From contig NZ_WQBE01000006.1 of NCBI RefSeq assembly GCF_013032005.1, positions 186,001 through 250,000 on the forward strand: a DNA stretch of 64,000 nucleotides, read 5' to 3'. A model generated the notes under the pieces. That model worked only from the letters and a program-made list of their open reading frames with translations. It was not told the DNA's origin and ran no database searches. The position numbers were made by a program, and so were the translations under genes. Positions 52,275-61,854 of this stretch are shown here, one piece after another. Within the stretch, counting starts at the first letter, position 1. Each line of letters starts with the position of its first letter. Source of the stretch: Ruegeria atlantica (lineage in GTDB: Bacteria > Pseudomonadota > Alphaproteobacteria > Rhodobacterales > Rhodobacteraceae).

Positions 52275-52338
52275 TTGCACCTTGGCGCGGGGCTAGGTAA
52301 GAGTTCGCACATTCGCCTGAGGAGTCGTTAACCCGCAC

Positions 52339-54255
52339 ATGCGTTTGCCCTATATCTTTGCCGTAGCCTTTATCTTCCTCGTGTCGGCTGGCCTTTGCCT
52401 GTTGGCGGCCAGCTTTGCGGTGACCAAGGTCGAAGAGTCCTCTGAATTTGCCGTGCGCCGTGCGCTGGACCTGAAGGGGCACGATTGGGCCGAGGTGTAT
52501 TCCGACGGGTTGCGCGTAGTGCTAACGGGTACTGCCACGGATGAGGCCACTCGATTTAACGCCCTGACCGCAGCCGGGACCGAGGTCGATACCTCGCGTG
52601 TGATCGACGAGATGAATGTGGCGCCGACCTCACAACTGGCCGCCCCCCGGTTTTCCGCTGAGATTTTGCGCAACGACAGCGGGATTTCCGTGATCGGCCT
52701 GATCCCAGCCAGTCAGGACCGCGAGGCACTGGTGGAGCGGCTGCGTGATCTGAGCGATGGCAGCCAAGTGTCAGACCTGATGGAAACCGCCGATTACCCC
52801 AAGCCAAAAGGCTGGGACGCCGCGATCACCTATGCCGTCGAGTCGCTGACCAGCCTACCCCGCGCCAAGATCTCGGCCAGCCCGGGTCTGGTCAAGATCA
52901 CCGCAATTGCGGACAGCCAGCAGGAAAAGGAACGGCTGGAACAAAGCCTTACCCGTGCCGCGCCGCCCAGCCTGCGGATCGGCCTGGCGATCTCGGCCCC
53001 GCGCCCGGTGATCACGCCTTTTACGTTGCGGTTTTTGATCGACGAAAATGGCGGCCAGTTCGACGCCTGTTCGGCGCAAGACGAAAAAGCCCGCGATGCC
53101 ATTATTGCCGCAGCGAAAGAGGCCGGTCTGAGCGCCACCTACTCCTGCACCATCGGATTGGGCGTACCCTCGCCACGTTGGTCTGACGCCGCCACGCTGA
53201 GCATTCAGGCGCTGGCGGATCTGGGTGGCGGATCGGTTACGATGTCGGATGCGGATATCACGCTGGCAGCGGCGCAGGGCACCGATGCCGGGACCTTTGA
53301 TCGCGTGGTGGGCGAGCTTGAAAATGCGCTGCCTCCGGTCTTTGCCCTGCACGCGATCCTACCGCCCCCGGAAACCGATGCCGTTTCCGGCCCCCCCGAA
53401 TTCACCGCCACACGCAGCCCCGAGGGGTTGGTGCAGATACGCGGACGGCTGGGCGACGAAACCCAGCGCGACATGGTCGACAGCTATGCCCGCGCCGCCT
53501 TTGGGTCGGAACAGGTCCACACCGCAACCCGCATTGCGCCCGAAGGGTTGCCGACGGGCTGGCCCGTGCGCATTCTGACCGGGCTTGAGGCGCTGGCCCA
53601 ACTGCATAACGGTGCTTTGACGGTGACGCCGGATGATCTTGAGTTGTCCGGTGTCAGCCATGACCCCGACACAAAGGCGCAGATCGCGGGTCTGTTGTCC
53701 GAGAAGCTGGGCGACGCACAGGAATTCACCCTGTCGATCACCCATCAGGAACCCCCCGAACCCGCCGACAAACTGCCTGATCCCGAAGTTTGCGAGGAAC
53801 GCATCGCCGAGGTTCAGGCGGGCACCAAGATCGCCTTTGAACCTGGCTCGGCCACTGTTGCCACCGACTCGCGTGATACGGTGAACCAGATTGCTGACAT
53901 CTTGCGCGAATGCGGCCCCATCAGGCTTGAGATTCAGGGCCACACCGACAGTCAGGGCCGGGAAGAGATGAACCAACAGCTGAGCCAATCGAGGGCGCAA
54001 TCGATCCTGAACGAGCTGCGCGCGCGCCGGGTGCCCACCGCCAGTTTCACTGCCATGGGATACGGGGAAACGCAGCCCATTGCCGATAACGACACCGAAG
54101 AAGGCCGCGAAGAAAACCGCCGGATCGAGTTCCGCCTTATCCGGCCCGAACCGATTGAGAACCCGGAAACCGGGCTGGACGCGATCGAGGCGGAAATGAT
54201 CGAGGGCGAACAGACGGACAATACCGCCTCAGACGCGGATGCAGGGGACCAGTAA
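52339..54255 (+). CDS. Envelope protein with repeated BON-like domains and C-terminal OmpA domain
   Basis: The 638-residue protein has an N-terminal signal/anchor (about residues 5-28), then several BON-like repeats (for example GLRVVLTGTATDEATRFNAL and SPEGLVQIRGRLGDETQRD), and a C-terminal peptidoglycan-binding OmpA domain with IRLEIQGHTDSQGREEMNQ, LSQSRAQSILNEL and GYGETQPIADN. It probably ties the inner membrane or periplasm to peptidoglycan. It ends in an acidic tail, and a small coiled-coil membrane protein gene follows at once. Confidence 0.88.
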   Translation: MRLPYIFAVAFIFLVSAGLCLLAASFAVTKVEESSEFAVRRALDLKGHDWAEVYSDGLRVVLTGTATDEATRFNALTAAGTEVDTSRVIDEMNVAPTSQLAAPRFSAEILRNDSGISVIGLIPASQDREALVERLRDLSDGSQVSDLMETADYPKPKGWDAAITYAVESLTSLPRAKISASPGLVKITAIADSQQEKERLEQSLTRAAPPSLRIGLAISAPRPVITPFTLRFLIDENGGQFDACSAQDEKARDAIIAAAKEAGLSATYSCTIGLGVPSPRWSDAATLSIQALADLGGGSVTMSDADITLAAAQGTDAGTFDRVVGELENALPPVFALHAILPPPETDAVSGPPEFTATRSPEGLVQIRGRLGDETQRDMVDSYARAAFGSEQVHTATRIAPEGLPTGWPVRILTGLEALAQLHNGALTVTPDDLELSGVSHDPDTKAQIAGLLSEKLGDAQEFTLSITHQEPPEPADKLPDPEVCEERIAEVQAGTKIAFEPGSATVATDSRDTVNQIADILRECGPIRLEIQGHTDSQGREEMNQQLSQSRAQSILNELRARRVPTASFTAMGYGETQPIADNDTEEGREENRRIEFRLIRPEPIENPETGLDAIEAEMIEGEQTDNTASDADAGDQ

Positions 54256-54256
54256 G

Positions 54257-54577
54257 TTGAACAGAATCGAATTCATCATCGCCACCGCCATTATCCTGTT
54301 CTCGGCCTTTTGCATGGGCTGGTTCGCCAACTGGCTGGCCCATCGCCTGTCTCGCGTGCGCCAAAGTGACGTGGCCGATCTGGACCGCATGAGCCAAGAG
54401 CTGCACGAGGCCGAGGAAACCCGCGATCAGGCGATCACCTACCTGCAACAGCGCGAGGCCGAACTGACCAATCAACTGACCCAGGCCGAGGCTGAACTGG
54501 CCGCCGCCATGGACGGTCTGCGGGCCGCTCGACAAGAGGCCGAAGAACTGCGTGGACGTATCAACAACGCAGATTGA
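54257..54577 (+). CDS. Small membrane protein with cytoplasmic or periplasmic coiled coil
   Basis: The 106-residue product has one N-terminal hydrophobic helix (IIATAIILFSAFCMGWFANW) and a long Glu/Ala/Gln/Leu-rich coiled coil. A TTG at 54257 with AGGGGA 8 bases ahead is the likeliest start; an ATG at 54239 would overlap the preceding gene by 17 bases. It directly follows the OmpA/BON gene, so the two probably act in the same envelope structure. I do not recognise the family. Confidence 0.75.
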   Translation: MNRIEFIIATAIILFSAFCMGWFANWLAHRLSRVRQSDVADLDRMSQELHEAEETRDQAITYLQQREAELTNQLTQAEAELAAAMDGLRAARQEAEELRGRINNAD

Positions 54578-54645
54578 GGAACCGGATTTTTCGCTCTGAT
54601 TCCGGTTACATTGCTGTAGGGTCGTCCCAAACGTGAGGGCGATCC

Positions 54646-55464
54646 ATGTCAAATCAAAGAGTCAAATTCGAACAGTTCAGAGACCTGCACTTTGGGTCCA
54701 AGGCTTTTGTCATGCCCAACCCCTGGGACGCGGGCTCGGCCCGGTTGCTGTCCAATTTGGGCTTTGAAGCCTTAGCGACAACCAGTGCCGGCTATGCGTT
54801 CACAAAAGGCAAACGCGACTCTTTTGCTGACCTAAGCAGGGATGAGTTGCTGGACAATGCCTCAGACATCGTCAAAGCGGTTCCCCTGCCCGTTTCCGCC
54901 GACCTTGAGGCGGGCTTTGGGCATGAGCCTGAGGCCTGCGCCCAGACCATTCGCATGGCGGCGGAAATCGGTTTGGTTGGCGGATCGATCGAAGACGCGA
55001 CAGGCAATCCAGATGCCCCGATCTATGATCTGCACCAATCGGTTGAGCGCATTCAGGCTGCTGCAGAAGTCGCGGCAGGCTTGCCTTTCCTGTTGACCGC
55101 AAGGGCAGAGAATTACCTTTGGGGCCGCGCGGACCTGGGTGACACGATCAAACGCTTGCAGCTGTTTTCCGAAGCAGGCGCTGCCGTGTTGTACGCCCCC
55201 GGTCTGCCGGATTTGGACGCAATCAGAACCGTGTGCCGCGAAGTCGACAAACCGGTGAATGTGGTGATGGGACTCAGCGGACCTGTCTATTCCGTATCCG
55301 AACTTTCCGACGCAGGCGTTCGACGGATCAGCGTCGGCGGGTCATTTGCGCGCGCTGCGTTTGGCGCATTGAAGCGGGCGGCTGACGAAGTGAAATCAAA
55401 AGGCACCTTCAGCTATTCGGCGGATGCGATCCCCGGCGAAGAACTTAACAGGCTTTTGAGTTGA
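54646..55464 (+). CDS. Isocitrate lyase / PEP mutase family enzyme
   Basis: The 272-residue TIM-barrel protein has MPNPWDAGSARLLSNLGFEALATTSAG near the front (split: MPNPWDAGSARLLS, GFEALATTSAG), VSADLEAGFG (metal-binding D-E), VGGSIEDATG and LTARAENYLWG. This is the small PEP mutase/isocitrate lyase superfamily group; the C-C bond cleavage reaction and substrate are unspecified. It is a single plus-strand gene about 70 bases after the coiled-coil protein gene. Confidence 0.92.
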   Translation: MSNQRVKFEQFRDLHFGSKAFVMPNPWDAGSARLLSNLGFEALATTSAGYAFTKGKRDSFADLSRDELLDNASDIVKAVPLPVSADLEAGFGHEPEACAQTIRMAAEIGLVGGSIEDATGNPDAPIYDLHQSVERIQAAAEVAAGLPFLLTARAENYLWGRADLGDTIKRLQLFSEAGAAVLYAPGLPDLDAIRTVCREVDKPVNVVMGLSGPVYSVSELSDAGVRRISVGGSFARAAFGALKRAADEVKSKGTFSYSADAIPGEELNRLLS

Positions 55465-55500
55465 GATTGGACGGTCACATTCTGTGCACGGCTGGCAATG

Positions 55501-55944
55501 TCACCAGCGGTTCAGCGCGTCTTCGTCTTCGTCCTTGGCGTCGACCCATTGCGCGCCGGAATTGGTGATTTCCTTCTTCCAGAACGGTGCGCGGGATTTC
55601 AGATAATCCATCAGGTACTCCGCCGCCTCAAACGCATCCTTACGGTGCCGCGCGGCCGTGGCGACCATCATGATCCGGTCCCCCGGTGCCAGCCGTCCGT
55701 GACGGTGGATCACCAGCACATCGCCTAAAGACCAGCGCTGCTGCGCTTCTTCGGCAATCTTGGTAAGGGCCCGTTCAGTCATGCCGGGGTAATGCTCGAT
55801 CTCCATCACATCCAGATCGCCCGAGGCCAGATCGCGCACAACACCGGTGAAGGTCACAATCGCCCCGTTGGCGTCGTCACCGGCGGCAAAGACGTTGGCC
55901 TCAACCCCGAGATCGAACTCTTCTTCCTGAACCGCAATGCGCAT
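55501..55944 (-). CDS. moaE: Molybdopterin synthase catalytic subunit MoaE
   Basis: MoaE works with MoaD to convert cyclic pyranopterin to molybdopterin. The 147-residue protein has GAIVTFTGVVRD, MEIEHYPGMTERAL, VLVIHRHGRLAPGDRIMMVA and the late RAPFWKKE active-site block. It starts one base after the moaD stop on the minus strand. The C-terminal acidic tail (DAKDEDEDALNRW) is slightly longer than usual. Confidence 0.95.
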   Translation of the reverse strand: MRIAVQEEEFDLGVEANVFAAGDDANGAIVTFTGVVRDLASGDLDVMEIEHYPGMTERALTKIAEEAQQRWSLGDVLVIHRHGRLAPGDRIMMVATAARHRKDAFEAAEYLMDYLKSRAPFWKKEITNSGAQWVDAKDEDEDALNRW

Positions 55945-55945
55945 C

Positions 55946-56191
55946 TTAACCGCCTGTCATGGGCGGGAAAAACGCCACTTCGCGCACGCCGGTCAGCGAA
56001 GCGTCAAAGTCCGACAGTTCCTGATCCAGCGCCACCCGCAGCGCGGACAGGTCTGCGAAAGCTGCGGCATAGCGGTCCTCGCGCGCGCTGAGTTCGGCAA
56101 CCAGATCGGAAACCGTTGCGGCGTCGGTCTCGACCCGCTCTTTCGGCAGACCGATCCGTTCGCGCACCCAGGCGAAATACAGCACGTCCAT
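55946..56191 (-). CDS. moaD: Molybdopterin synthase sulfur carrier subunit MoaD
   Basis: The 81-residue ubiquitin-like protein starts MDVLYFAWVRERIGLPKE and ends with the required Gly-Gly (FPPMTGG), whose C-terminus carries the thiocarboxylate used by MoaE. It lies between pgsA and moaE, one base from moaE, and forms a minus-strand operon with both. Confidence 0.95.
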   Translation of the reverse strand: MDVLYFAWVRERIGLPKERVETDAATVSDLVAELSAREDRYAAAFADLSALRVALDQELSDFDASLTGVREVAFFPPMTGG

Positions 56192-56194
56192 CGC

Positions 56195-56863
56195 TTAGCT
56201 CTCCTTCAGATGGGGCATGGCTTTACGTAGGTAGTCATAGCCGGTGATCAATGTCAGCGTCGCGGCAATCCACAACAGCCACAGCCCAACGCGACCCGAC
56301 CAGAACATGCCTTCCAGATGCCAGCGCAGGTGGTTCACATCCTCGATCTGCCCGGTCAGAGCCTGATCAATCAATTCCGGGTTCATCCCGAAAGAGCCCA
56401 TCACGAAATTATGCTCAAAGATACCCTGCGAAAACAGCACCGCTATCGCCACCATCTGTGCCGTGGTTTTCCATTTCGCCAGCTTCGTCACCTTCAGCGT
56501 TCCGGCCGTGTCGCCCAGATATTCGCGCAGGCCTGACACGAACACTTCGCGGAACAAGATCACGGTGGCGGGCAGCACCAGCCACGGCGTCCAATGTTCG
56601 GCTGAATAGCCCACAAGGATCATCAGCGCGATCACCACCATCGCCTTGTCGGCAATCGGGTCCAACATGGCCCCGATCTTGGTTTCTTGTTTCCACGCGC
56701 GGGCCAGATAGCCGTCGAACCAGTCGGTGATCGCCGCTGTTAAAAACAGGATCAGCGCGAACCAGTCCGCATAGGGTCGGGTAAAATACAGAAACATCAC
56801 GGCCAGACCGGGGGCTGCAATAAGGCGTAGCACGGTCAGGATATTGGGCAGGTTCCACTTCAT
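56195..56863 (-). CDS. pgsA: CDP-diacylglycerol-glycerol-3-phosphate 3-phosphatidyltransferase PgsA
   Basis: PgsA makes phosphatidylglycerol phosphate for phosphatidylglycerol and cardiolipin. The 222-residue membrane protein has the CDP-alcohol phosphotransferase signature DWFDGYLARAWKQETKIGAM followed by LDPIADK (DGxxAR...GxxxDxxxD) and starts MKWNLPNILTVLRL. The ATG at 56863 is chosen over an upstream extension. It is followed by moaD on the same strand. Confidence 0.94.
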   Translation of the reverse strand: MKWNLPNILTVLRLIAAPGLAVMFLYFTRPYADWFALILFLTAAITDWFDGYLARAWKQETKIGAMLDPIADKAMVVIALMILVGYSAEHWTPWLVLPATVILFREVFVSGLREYLGDTAGTLKVTKLAKWKTTAQMVAIAVLFSQGIFEHNFVMGSFGMNPELIDQALTGQIEDVNHLRWHLEGMFWSGRVGLWLLWIAATLTLITGYDYLRKAMPHLKES

Positions 56864-57044
56864 GGTTTGGACATTACATCGCTGGTTGCAGACATAAAAG
56901 ACGGCACCGCAAAAAACGGACCCGATCACAGGCAGTTGCGGCACGGTTGGTCAAAGGGTCGCAAGCTGGAACTCTCAGCCAGATACCCCCTTGGCGCGCG
57001 ATCCCTTTACGGTCAGATTGGCGCGGTTTCTACGTGGCAGAGCA

Positions 57045-57929
57045 ATGACAACACATATTCAAACCGATCCCCGATCAAATCTGATCGGCAGCGCCTGGAT
57101 GATCTCGGCCATGGCGCTGTTCGCGTTAGAGGACGCGCTGCTCAAGGGGGCCTCGGCCACGTTACCTATATGGCAGATTCTGTTGTTGTTCGGCGCGGGC
57201 GGAACAGTGGTCTTTGCGATTGTCGCGATCGTCCGCGGAACACGATTGTTTCACCCGGATGTGCTGTCGCGACCGATGAAAGTGCGCGTGCTATTCGAAA
57301 TCTTCGGGCGGCTGTTCTATGTGCTGGCGATCACACTGACACCTCTGTCGGCGGCCACGGTGATCCTACAGGCCACGCCGCTGGTCGTGGTCGCCGGAGC
57401 GGCCTTGTTCTTTGGCGAAACGGTCGGCTGGCGACGGTGGAGCGCCATCCTGATCGGCCTGATCGGCGTGGTGGTGATCATCCAACCAACCGGAGACAGT
57501 TTCACGGCCCTGTCCATTCTGGCCGTGCTGGGGATGCTGGGTTTTGCTGGGCGTGATCTGGCCAGCCGGGCCGCACCGGCCACACTGGGAACCGAGGTGC
57601 TGGGGTTTTACGGCTTTCTCTGCATCATCGTCGCCGGGCTGGCCTATCGGTTCTGGGAAGGTGCGCCACTGGCACCCGTGGACCTGCACACCAGCCTGCA
57701 TGTTGGCGGAGCCGTCCTGATGGGAACAGCCGCCTACGCATCGCTGATGAAAGCCATGAGGACAGGAGAGGTTTCGGCCGTCACGCCGTTCCGCTATTCC
57801 CGCCTGCTGTTCGGCGTCGGCCTGGGCGTAGTTATGTTTGGCGAAAGGCTGGATCAGACCATGTGGATCGGTAGCGGGCTGATCGTGGCCTCGGGTCTTT
57901 ATATCCTGTGGCGCGGACGGCAGGTCTAG
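57045..57929 (+). CDS. DMT superfamily (EamA) transporter
   Basis: The 294-residue protein has ten hydrophobic segments in two EamA halves, with typical elements [20 protein letters not shown] near the start and [20 protein letters not shown] in the second half. The substrate is unknown; relatives export amino acids or metabolites. The ATG at 57045 is preferred over an upstream frame. It is convergent with uvrC, with stop codons overlapping by two to four bases. Confidence 0.9.
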   Translation: MTTHIQTDPRSNLIGSAWMISAMALFALEDALLKGASATLPIWQILLLFGAGGTVVFAIVAIVRGTRLFHPDVLSRPMKVRVLFEIFGRLFYVLAITLTPLSAATVILQATPLVVVAGAALFFGETVGWRRWSAILIGLIGVVVIIQPTGDSFTALSILAVLGMLGFAGRDLASRAAPATLGTEVLGFYGFLCIIVAGLAYRFWEGAPLAPVDLHTSLHVGGAVLMGTAAYASLMKAMRTGEVSAVTPFRYSRLLFGVGLGVVMFGERLDQTMWIGSGLIVASGLYILWRGRQV

Positions 57930-59800
57930 CCCTTGTCGTGGAAGAAGTCATAAACCTTCTGCGCCAACCCGGCTGAGATACCGTCCACCGCCTTGAGATC
58001 GGCCAAGTTGGCCCGGCTGACCGCCTTGGCACTGCCGAAATGGGCCAGCAAAGCGCGTTTGCGTGCCGCGCCCACACCGGGGATTTCGTCCAACGGGGTC
58101 GCCCCCACGGCTTTGGCGCGCTTTGCCCGGTGGGTGCCAATGGCGAACCTGTGTGCCTCGTCCCGCAAGCGCTGAATGAAGTACAGCACCGGATCGTTGC
58201 GTTTCAGGGCAAAGGGGCGTTGGCCGATGCGATGGAATTCTTCCTTGCCGTGATCCCGATCGACACCTTTGGCGACACCCACCATCGGGATATCCTCGAC
58301 GCCGTGGGTTTGCATAATCTCATGCACGGCACTGACCTGCCCTGCACCGCCGTCTATCAGCAGCAGATCGGGCCACAGCCCCTTTTCGCGATCCGGGTCC
58401 TCTTTTTGCAGGCGGGTGAAGCGGCGATTCAGAACCTCTTTCATCATGCCAAAATCGTCGCCGGGGGTCAGATCATCGCCGCGAATGTTGAACTTGCGAT
58501 AGGCGTTTTTCATGAACCCTTCGGGGCCGGCCACAATCATGCCGCCCACAGCATTGGTGCCTTGTATGTGGCTGTTGTCATACACTTCGATCCGGCCCGG
58601 CGGGGTATCAAGATCAAACGCCTCGGCCACACCGCGCAGCAGCTTGGCCTGTGTAGCGCTTTCCGACATGCGGCGGGCCAGCGACTCACGCGCATTGCGC
58701 AGGGCACCGGCGACCAGTTCCTGCTTTTCGCCGCGTTGCGGCACCAGGATCTCCACCTTGCGCCCGGCCTTCTCGGTCAGCGCTTCTTGCATCAGATCGG
58801 CGTTTTCGATGGCATCCGACAGGATCAGCTGCCGGGGTGGTTCCTTGTTGTCGTAGAACTGACCAAGGAACGCCTCCATCACCTCGGCCGGGGACACGTC
58901 CGGCCCTACACGAGGATAGAAATCCTTGTTGCCCCAGTTCTGGTTGGCCCGGATGAAAAACACCTGAACGCAGGCTTGACCGCTGTCCATATACAGGCCG
59001 ATCACATCCGCTTCGGCCACACCGCGCGGGTTGATGCCTTGAGACGTCTGCACCTGTGTCAGCGCCCGGATGCGGTCGCGCAGGCTGGCGGCACGCTCGA
59101 ACTCCATCGCCTCGGAGGCGGCCATCATCTGCTCGGCCAGTTCCTCTTGCACCTTGGTCGACCGGCCCGACAGGAAGCGTTCCGCATCCTTTACGCTTTC
59201 GCGGTAATCCTCCTCGGAGATTAACCCGACACAAGGCCCTGAACATCGCTTGATCTGATACAACAGGCAGGGCCTTGTGCGGCTATCGAACATGGAATCC
59301 GAACAATTGCGCAGCAGGAATGCCTTTTGCAGCTGGTTCAGTGTCCGGTTCACCGCCCCTGCATTTGCAAAGGGTCCGAAATAGGCGCCCTTTTCTTTCT
59401 TTGCCCCACGATGTTTCTTGATCTGCGGAAAGGAGTGGTCTTTGGCCACCAGAATATTCGGGAAACTTTTGTCGTCCCGCAGCAGCACGTTGTACTTGGG
59501 CTTGAGCTGCTTGATCAGGTTCTGTTCCAGCAGCAGTGCCTCGGTTTCGGTCCGAGTGGTCAGGAACATCATCGAGGCGGTTGCCGCGATCATCCGTTCG
59601 ATCCGTCCAGAATGGCCGGGGCGCGCATAATTCGACACCCGCGCCTTCAGGTTTCGCGCCTTTCCGACATACAAAACCCGGCTGTCACCATCCAGCATCC
59701 GATACACACCGGGTGAGCTGTCCAGCGTTTTTACATAGCGCTGAATGATGGCATAGCCGGTGGGCTGAGCGTTCGATGTTGGGTCGTCTTGGATGGTCAT
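57926..59800 (-). CDS. uvrC: Excinuclease ABC subunit C (UvrC)
   Basis: UvrC makes both incisions in nucleotide excision repair. The protein (624 residues from the ATG at 59800; an ATG at 59827 is also possible) has the GIY-YIG domain ([20 protein letters not shown]), a UVR motif ([20 protein letters not shown]), the RNase H-like UvrC domain ([27 protein letters not shown]) and C-terminal HhH motifs ([20 protein letters not shown]). It is preceded by an AT-rich 290-base region with a DnaA-box-like sequence. Confidence 0.95.
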   Translation of the reverse strand: MTIQDDPTSNAQPTGYAIIQRYVKTLDSSPGVYRMLDGDSRVLYVGKARNLKARVSNYARPGHSGRIERMIAATASMMFLTTRTETEALLLEQNLIKQLKPKYNVLLRDDKSFPNILVAKDHSFPQIKKHRGAKKEKGAYFGPFANAGAVNRTLNQLQKAFLLRNCSDSMFDSRTRPCLLYQIKRCSGPCVGLISEEDYRESVKDAERFLSGRSTKVQEELAEQMMAASEAMEFERAASLRDRIRALTQVQTSQGINPRGVAEADVIGLYMDSGQACVQVFFIRANQNWGNKDFYPRVGPDVSPAEVMEAFLGQFYDNKEPPRQLILSDAIENADLMQEALTEKAGRKVEILVPQRGEKQELVAGALRNARESLARRMSESATQAKLLRGVAEAFDLDTPPGRIEVYDNSHIQGTNAVGGMIVAGPEGFMKNAYRKFNIRGDDLTPGDDFGMMKEVLNRRFTRLQKEDPDREKGLWPDLLLIDGGAGQVSAVHEIMQTHGVEDIPMVGVAKGVDRDHGKEEFHRIGQRPFALKRNDPVLYFIQRLRDEAHRFAIGTHRAKRAKAVGATPLDEIPGVGAARKRALLAHFGSAKAVSRANLADLKAVDGISAGLAQKVYDFFHDKG

Positions 59801-60090
59801 GGGCCTGAGATATGATTCTCTGACCATGGCTGCAATCTTGTGCCTTTCAGATCAAGAGAAAACAAATCCACGGTTTCTGTGGATAACTGTGGAGATAAGT
59901 TTCCGGGCATCGCGAATTTCCCTTGTTTCATTAAGGATTCCTTGATCTGCACAAAAATTAGGCAGCATTTTAACTTGTTGTTTTTAAATGAAACTATTTC
60001 CTACACATGACAAGTGTATGAAAAAAAAGACATTTTTGTAACGTGCAGGTAACAGGAACGCGAGCGGTGCAAAACTTACGGCAGAATTAC
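59801..60090. other. AT-rich 290-base spacer upstream of uvrC
   Basis: This gap between the end of the SDR gene and the uvrC start is clearly AT-richer than its surroundings. It has a DnaA box, a run of eight As at 60022-60029 region (GAAAAAAAAGAC), and the inverted repeat TACAC-N7-GTGTA at 60002-60018. No ORF with convincing features is present. It probably holds the uvrC promoter and perhaps an untranslated regulatory RNA. Confidence 0.55.
59878..59896. promoter_or_regulatory. DnaA box (TGTGGATAA) plus a second degenerate copy
   Basis: TGTGGATAA at 59878-59886 is the exact reverse complement of the consensus TTATCCACA DnaA box. TGTGGAGAT follows at 59888-59896, spaced ten bases start to start, that is one helical turn, and is a degenerate second copy. 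They lie about 80 bases upstream of the uvrC start in an AT-rich region. Confidence 0.55.
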
Positions 60091-60870
60091 TTATTCTACG
60101 CCCAGAACATCCGGTGTCTGCCAGCCCAGATGTTGCCCGCCATCCACGCATAACAGCTGTCCAGTCACCGCATGCGCGTCCAAAAAATAGCCCAGCGCGG
60201 CGGTGATATCCGACGGGTTCGCGCCCCGCTCGAGAACTGTGTTGGCGCGCTGTGCCTTGAAGTGGTCTTCGCTCTGGCGATGGCCCTGCATGGTGGGGCC
60301 CGGCCCGATGGCGTTGACGCGGATCGCAGGGGTCAGCGCCTGCGCGGCGGTACGGGTCAGTGCCCACAGGCCCATCTTGGCAATGGTGTAGGACATGAAC
60401 TCGGGGGTCAGCTTGCGCACGCGCATGTCGACCATGTTGATGATCAGCCCGGTGGCAACGGGTTCACCGGCGTCGTCCATGTCGGGCGTCAGGCCCTGAT
60501 CAGACATCGCCTGCGTCAACACAAAAGGCGCGCGCAGGTTGCTGTCCATGTGACGGTCCCAGCTTTGTCGCGTGGCCGTGTGGATATTGTCGTATTCAAA
60601 GATAGAGGCATTGTTGACCAGACAGGTGATCGGTCCGCCCAGCGCCTTAGCCGCGCGGGGCAGCAGGGCGCTGACTTGTGCCTCATCCAGCAGATCGGCC
60701 TGCAAGGCGACCGCCTTGCGCCCCAGCGTCTGAACCTCAGCCACGGTCTCCAGCGCGGGTTGTTCAGAGGTGGCATAGTGTACAGCTACATCATAGCCGC
60801 GACTCGCCAGATACAGCGCCATGGCCCGGCCAAGGCGAATTCCGGCACCGGTCACTAAGACTCGGGTCAT
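60091..60870 (-). CDS. Short-chain dehydrogenase/reductase, pteridine-reductase-like
   Basis: The 259-residue Rossmann enzyme starts TRVLVTGAGIRLGRAMALYL and has CLVNNASIFE and YTIAKMGLWAL with the catalytic YxxxK. The position usually held by the active-site serine is Asp in IINMVDMRVRKLTPEF, as in PTR1/FolM pteridine reductases, and the GAGIRLGRA nucleotide loop with Arg suggests NADPH. A role in pterin or folate reduction is inferred. It follows the antiporter gene by 21 bases on the same strand. Confidence 0.88.
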   Translation of the reverse strand: MTRVLVTGAGIRLGRAMALYLASRGYDVAVHYATSEQPALETVAEVQTLGRKAVALQADLLDEAQVSALLPRAAKALGGPITCLVNNASIFEYDNIHTATRQSWDRHMDSNLRAPFVLTQAMSDQGLTPDMDDAGEPVATGLIINMVDMRVRKLTPEFMSYTIAKMGLWALTRTAAQALTPAIRVNAIGPGPTMQGHRQSEDHFKAQRANTVLERGANPSDITAALGYFLDAHAVTGQLLCVDGGQHLGWQTPDVLGVE

Positions 60871-60891
60871 GAATGATCCCTCTTCGTCACG

Positions 60892-61854
60892 TTACGCCAA
60901 CAAAACGATGACATAGACCGCGTAGAGCAGAGTCAACACAATGCCCCAGGCGCGCGTGATGTCCCGCTTGAAAAACACGAACGGGATCAGCAACAGCGAC
61001 GCGCCCAACATGACCCACAAGTCAAATTCAAGGAATTCCGGGTCGACGGGAATAGGGCCAACCAACGTGGCAATCCCGACAATGGCCAGCAGGTTGAACA
61101 TGTTTGACCCGATCACATTGCCCAGCGCCACATCCGCCTGACGCCGCAGCGCCGCCATCACCGTGGTGGCCAATTCCGGCAGGGATGTTCCCACGGCAAC
61201 CAGTGTGAGGCCGATCACCGTTTCGCTGACCCCATAGGTGCGCGCAATGACGGTCGCGTTGTCGACAAGAAGATGCGCGCCCATGGGCAGACCGATCAGG
61301 CCCAACACCAGGTAGACCGAAACCTTCCAATAGGCCATGTTGGGATCAGCCTCTTCCAGACCTTCCAACTCATCATCGTCGGCACAAGCCTCACCACAGG
61401 CCTTGCGATGCGCATAGGCCTCGCGGAACGCATTCCACAGAACAAGAGCCAGCGCAGCCAGCAGAATGGCCCCGCTGAACATGTTGAACACGCCACAGAA
61501 TGCCAGCCCGATGAACAGAACCGAAGCGAGCAGCATGAAAACATAGTTCTTGCGACTGTCGCATTCGCTGGTGTGCAACGTGGCCAGCAAAGCAGGCAGG
61601 CCCAGAACCAGCAAGATATTCGCCGTGTTCGACCCGACCACGTTGCCCAGCGCAATCCCCGGCGCGTTCTCCTTGATCGCGCTGATCGCAATCAAAAGCT
61701 CGGGCGCTGATGTGCCAAAGGCTACGATGGTCAGGCTAACGATCAATGCAGGCACGCCCATGCGCAGGCTCAGGTTTACCGCACCGCGTACCAGCGCATC
61801 ACCCGCCAGCAACAAGATCAGCAATCCAAGGCCGGATAACAGCCATGCCGTCAT
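60892..61854 (-). CDS. Calcium/sodium antiporter (CaCA family)
   Basis: The 320-residue, ten-helix protein has the two CaCA alpha-repeats, IVAFGTSAPELLIAISA and LVAVGTSLPELATTVMAAL, with the following GNVVGSN / GNVIGSN ion-binding loops. It exchanges Ca2+ (or K+) for Na+ across the inner membrane. A cytosolic loop is unusually acidic and Cys-bearing (KACGEACADDDELEGLEEAD). The ATG at 61854 overlaps the stop of the zinc-ribbon gene by 4 bases. Confidence 0.93.
   Translation of the reverse strand: MTAWLLSGLGLLILLLAGDALVRGAVNLSLRMGVPALIVSLTIVAFGTSAPELLIAISAIKENAPGIALGNVVGSNTANILLVLGLPALLATLHTSECDSRKNYVFMLLASVLFIGLAFCGVFNMFSGAILLAALALVLWNAFREAYAHRKACGEACADDDELEGLEEADPNMAYWKVSVYLVLGLIGLPMGAHLLVDNATVIARTYGVSETVIGLTLVAVGTSLPELATTVMAALRRQADVALGNVIGSNMFNLLAIVGIATLVGPIPVDPEFLEFDLWVMLGASLLLIPFVFFKRDITRAWGIVLTLLYAVYVIVLLA

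Noticed and set aside
59801..60090. Chromosomal replication origin
   Set aside because: Only one consensus DnaA box and no DnaA-trio or box cluster is visible, and none of the usual oriC neighbours is present.
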